A DNA stretch of 64,000 bases, from positions 45,397-109,396 of the forward strand of contig JAFEFL010000029.1 in the NCBI GenBank assembly GCA_018240595.1. The letters are read 5' to 3'. Shown here piece after piece: positions 61,760 through 64,000 of the stretch (position 1 is the stretch's first letter; each line of letters opens with the position of its first letter). The position numbers were made by a program, and so were the translations under genes. This DNA comes from Pseudomonadota bacterium (lineage in GTDB: Bacteria > Pseudomonadota > Alphaproteobacteria > Rhizobiales > Xanthobacteraceae). Under the pieces are notes generated by a model. It was not told where the DNA came from, searched no databases, and saw only the letters and a list, made by a program, of their open reading frames with translations.

Positions 61760-62484
<725 letters not shown>

Positions 62485-62493
62485 GCGCAATCT

Positions 62494-62630
62494 TCTCCCC
62501 TCCCCCGCGAGCGAAGCGAGCAGTGGGGAGGGGTCGGGGGTGGGGGCCATCTCGCGAAAGCCCCCCACCCCGGTTCGCGTCGCAAGCGACGCTCACCGAC
62601 CCTCCCCACCGCTTCGCGGGGGGAGGGGAA
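62494..62630. repeat. inverted repeat with G/C tracts (family R1 relative)
   Basis: CTCCCCTCCCCCGCGAGCGAAGCGAGCAGTGGGGAGGGG at the left and CCCTCCCCACCGCTTCGCGGGGGGAGGGG at the right flank GGGGGTGGGGGCC/CCCCCCACCCC. It lies after Liv cluster 3 and before the orotate phosphoribosyltransferase gene. Confidence 0.8.
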
Positions 62631-62703
62631 AGAAGAAACTGCGGCTTGTGCCGGTCAACAGCGTCTTCTATCCATCGGCCGGACAGAATGGATAAGGCCC
62701 CCC

Positions 62704-63402
62704 ATGACCAGCGACGCCCATTTTCTCGACCGCACCACCATCGCCGAACTCACGGCACGGATGTATCTCGACACGGGCGCGGTGCGCTTCATGGCCGACA
62801 AGCCGTTCATCTTCACCTCGGGCTGGGCGAGCCCGGTCTACAACGACTCGCGCTGGCTGATCTCGTTCCCCGACGTGCGCAGCGCGATCATGGGCTACAT
62901 GGTCAACGCCATCGACCGCGACATCGGCCGCGGCGAACTCGACGCGGTGGCCGGCGGCGAGACCGCCGGCATTCCCTTCGCCGCCTGGGTCGCCGACCGC
63001 ATGCACCTGCCGATGCAGTATGTGCGCAAGAAGGCCAAAGGCTTCGGCCGCAACGCGCAGATCGAGGGCGAACTGAAGCCCGGCCAGCGCGTGCTGCTGG
63101 TCGAAGACCTCGCCACCGACGGCCGCAGCAAGGTCAACTTCGTCAAGGCGATCCGCGACGCCGACGGCAAATGCGACCACTGCGCGGTGATCTTCTTCTA
63201 CAACATCTACAAGGAAGGCGAGAAAGTCCTCGGCGATCTCGGCGTCAAGCTGCACTACCTCACCACCTGGCGCGACGTGCTGGCGGTGGCCAAGAAGATG
63301 GACAAGTTCGAGCCGAAGATGCTGGCCGAGGTCGAGAAGTTCATCGACGATCCGGCCGGCTGGTCGAAGGCCCATGGCGGCGTTTCAACTGCCGCTGAAT
63401 AG
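62704..63402 (+). CDS. pyrE: orotate phosphoribosyltransferase family protein
   Basis: This is a 232-residue PyrE homologue, of the longer form found in rhizobia. The conserved 'FTSGWASPVYNDSR', 'GGETAGIPFAAW' and 'MQYVRKKAKGFGR' segments match PyrE. The PRPP loop reads VLLVEDLATDGRS where canonical enzymes have ..ED.TT.GGS, a departure in the substrate-binding loop, so activity on orotate is not assured and this could be a paralogue. It has a weak ribosome site. It is not in an operon with other pyrimidine genes. Confidence 0.82.
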   Translation: MTSDAHFLDRTTIAELTARMYLDTGAVRFMADKPFIFTSGWASPVYNDSRWLISFPDVRSAIMGYMVNAIDRDIGRGELDAVAGGETAGIPFAAWVADRMHLPMQYVRKKAKGFGRNAQIEGELKPGQRVLLVEDLATDGRSKVNFVKAIRDADGKCDHCAVIFFYNIYKEGEKVLGDLGVKLHYLTTWRDVLAVAKKMDKFEPKMLAEVEKFIDDPAGWSKAHGGVSTAAE

Positions 63403-63488
63403 AGTGTCCGTTCGTCCCCGCGAAAGCGGGGACCCAGGAGTCATGAACTGAAGAACTGGGTTCCCGCTTGCGCGGGAACGAACGGAGT
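63403..63488. repeat. inverted repeat element, family R2 copy 4
   Basis: GTCCGTTCGTCCCCGCGAAAGCGGGGACCC and GGGTTCCCGCTTGCGCGGGAACGAACGGAGT are complementary ends. It lies between the convergent pyrE and DUF188 genes and could serve as a terminator for either. Confidence 0.85.
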
Positions 63489-63499
63489 TTGTGGCCGCC

Positions 63500-63994
63500 T
63501 TAGAGTCCCATCTTCCGCTTCGCCCGCACCACCGCCAGATCGAGCGCCGAGAGAAACCGCGATACGTCCTGCCGCGACAGAGGCGGCGGGCCGCGCGTCA
63601 CCGCGCCGGCGCTGCGCAAATCGGCCATCAGGTTGCGCGACGCCAGCGCCATGCCGATCGAATCGTCGTCGAACAGCTTGCCGGTCGGCGACAGCACGCT
63701 AGCGCCGTTCTTGACGCAGCGCGCCGCGAGCGGGATGTCGGCGGTGATGACGATGTCATGCGCCCCGGCCCGCTCGGCGATCCATTGGTCGGCGACGTCG
63801 GGGCCCTCCGGCACGATGACCCGCTCGATCAGGTCGGTGCGCGGCACGTTCAGATAAGAATTGGCGACGACAAAGACCTTCAGCCGGTAGCGCTCGGCCA
63901 CCCGGTAAACCTCGTTCTTGACCGGGCAGGCGTCGGCATCGACGAAAATCCGGATGGCAAAGGCGGCCGGGTCTTCCATGTATTCAAAAGCCAT
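63500..63994 (-). CDS. YaiI/YqxD family (DUF188) protein
   Basis: This is a 164-residue protein of the DUF188 family. '[20 protein letters not shown]' (about 13-32) holds the family's acidic and cysteine motif, and '[21 protein letters not shown]' is the second conserved segment. The family has a PIN/NYN-like fold and is thought to be nuclease-like; this is inference. It starts at ATG 63994, only six bases from the window edge; an ATG at 63979 is also in frame. Confidence 0.9.
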   Translation of the reverse strand: MAFEYMEDPAAFAIRIFVDADACPVKNEVYRVAERYRLKVFVVANSYLNVPRTDLIERVIVPEGPDVADQWIAERAGAHDIVITADIPLAARCVKNGASVLSPTGKLFDDDSIGMALASRNLMADLRSAGAVTRGPPPLSRQDVSRFLSALDLAVVRAKRKMGL

Positions 63995-64000
63995 GATCCA

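Overview
The window is a GC-rich, densely packed stretch of bacterial chromosome. Gene content (several Liv-type and TauT/NitT-type ABC importers, group III truncated haemoglobin, NodT-type efflux protein, a CtrA-type box, CoxMSL-like molybdenum hydroxylases) points to an alphaproteobacterium of the Hyphomicrobiales, most like the Bradyrhizobiaceae/Xanthobacteraceae. I see no tRNA, rRNA, CRISPR array, phage or insertion sequence. This placement is inference from gene content, not a database match.

Region by region. 1-3212: a TauABC/SsuABC-type importer (the binding protein is cut by the window edge) and a LysR regulator. 3433-10465: thiolase, DD-carboxypeptidase coupled to a CobW GTPase, acyl-CoA ligase, DUF924 protein and a DapA-like lyase/synthase. 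10550-14071: a flippase, a second acyl-CoA synthetase and a long promoter-headed non-coding element. 14228-15368: an NsrR-like regulator divergent from a 55-residue membrane peptide and a group III truncated haemoglobin, which looks like a nitric-oxide response unit. 15384-20184: CAP lipoprotein, PAS chemoreceptor with a CtrA-like box, L,D-transpeptidase and flavin monooxygenase. 20403-31330: ECF sigma factor, small membrane protein, Spy/CnrX-like sensor, outer-membrane channel, membrane-fusion protein and two RND pumps, all on one strand: a complete envelope-stress/efflux locus of MdtABC type.

31337-53101 is dominated by catabolism of an unidentified acid. It holds two complete Liv-type importers, a 3-hydroxyisobutyrate/6-phosphogluconate dehydrogenase-like protein, a PaaG-like isomerase, an aspartate-dehydrogenase-like protein, a CoxMLS-type molybdenum hydroxylase with two large subunits, a LigI-like lactonase/amidohydrolase, a MarR regulator and a phospholipase-D-like protein. 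53263-55880 adds an SDR, an alpha/beta hydrolase and a TauE/SafE permease. 55985-56575 is a second copy of the promoter-headed non-coding element. 56858-62484 carries a FadR-type regulator, an NMT1-like protein without a signal peptide and a third Liv permease/ATPase set that has no Liv-type binding protein in view. The window ends with an orotate phosphoribosyltransferase homologue and a DUF188 protein.

The intergenic spaces hold three families of palindromic repeats and several perfect inverted repeats placed as operators. The observations I rate highest are the two non-coding elements at 13580-14071 and 55985-56575. They share a sigma70-type promoter with a common CTCTAGG box and a common 3' segment but have different middles. 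The NsrR-like/55-aa peptide/haemoglobin unit and the sigma factor-sensor-efflux locus come next.
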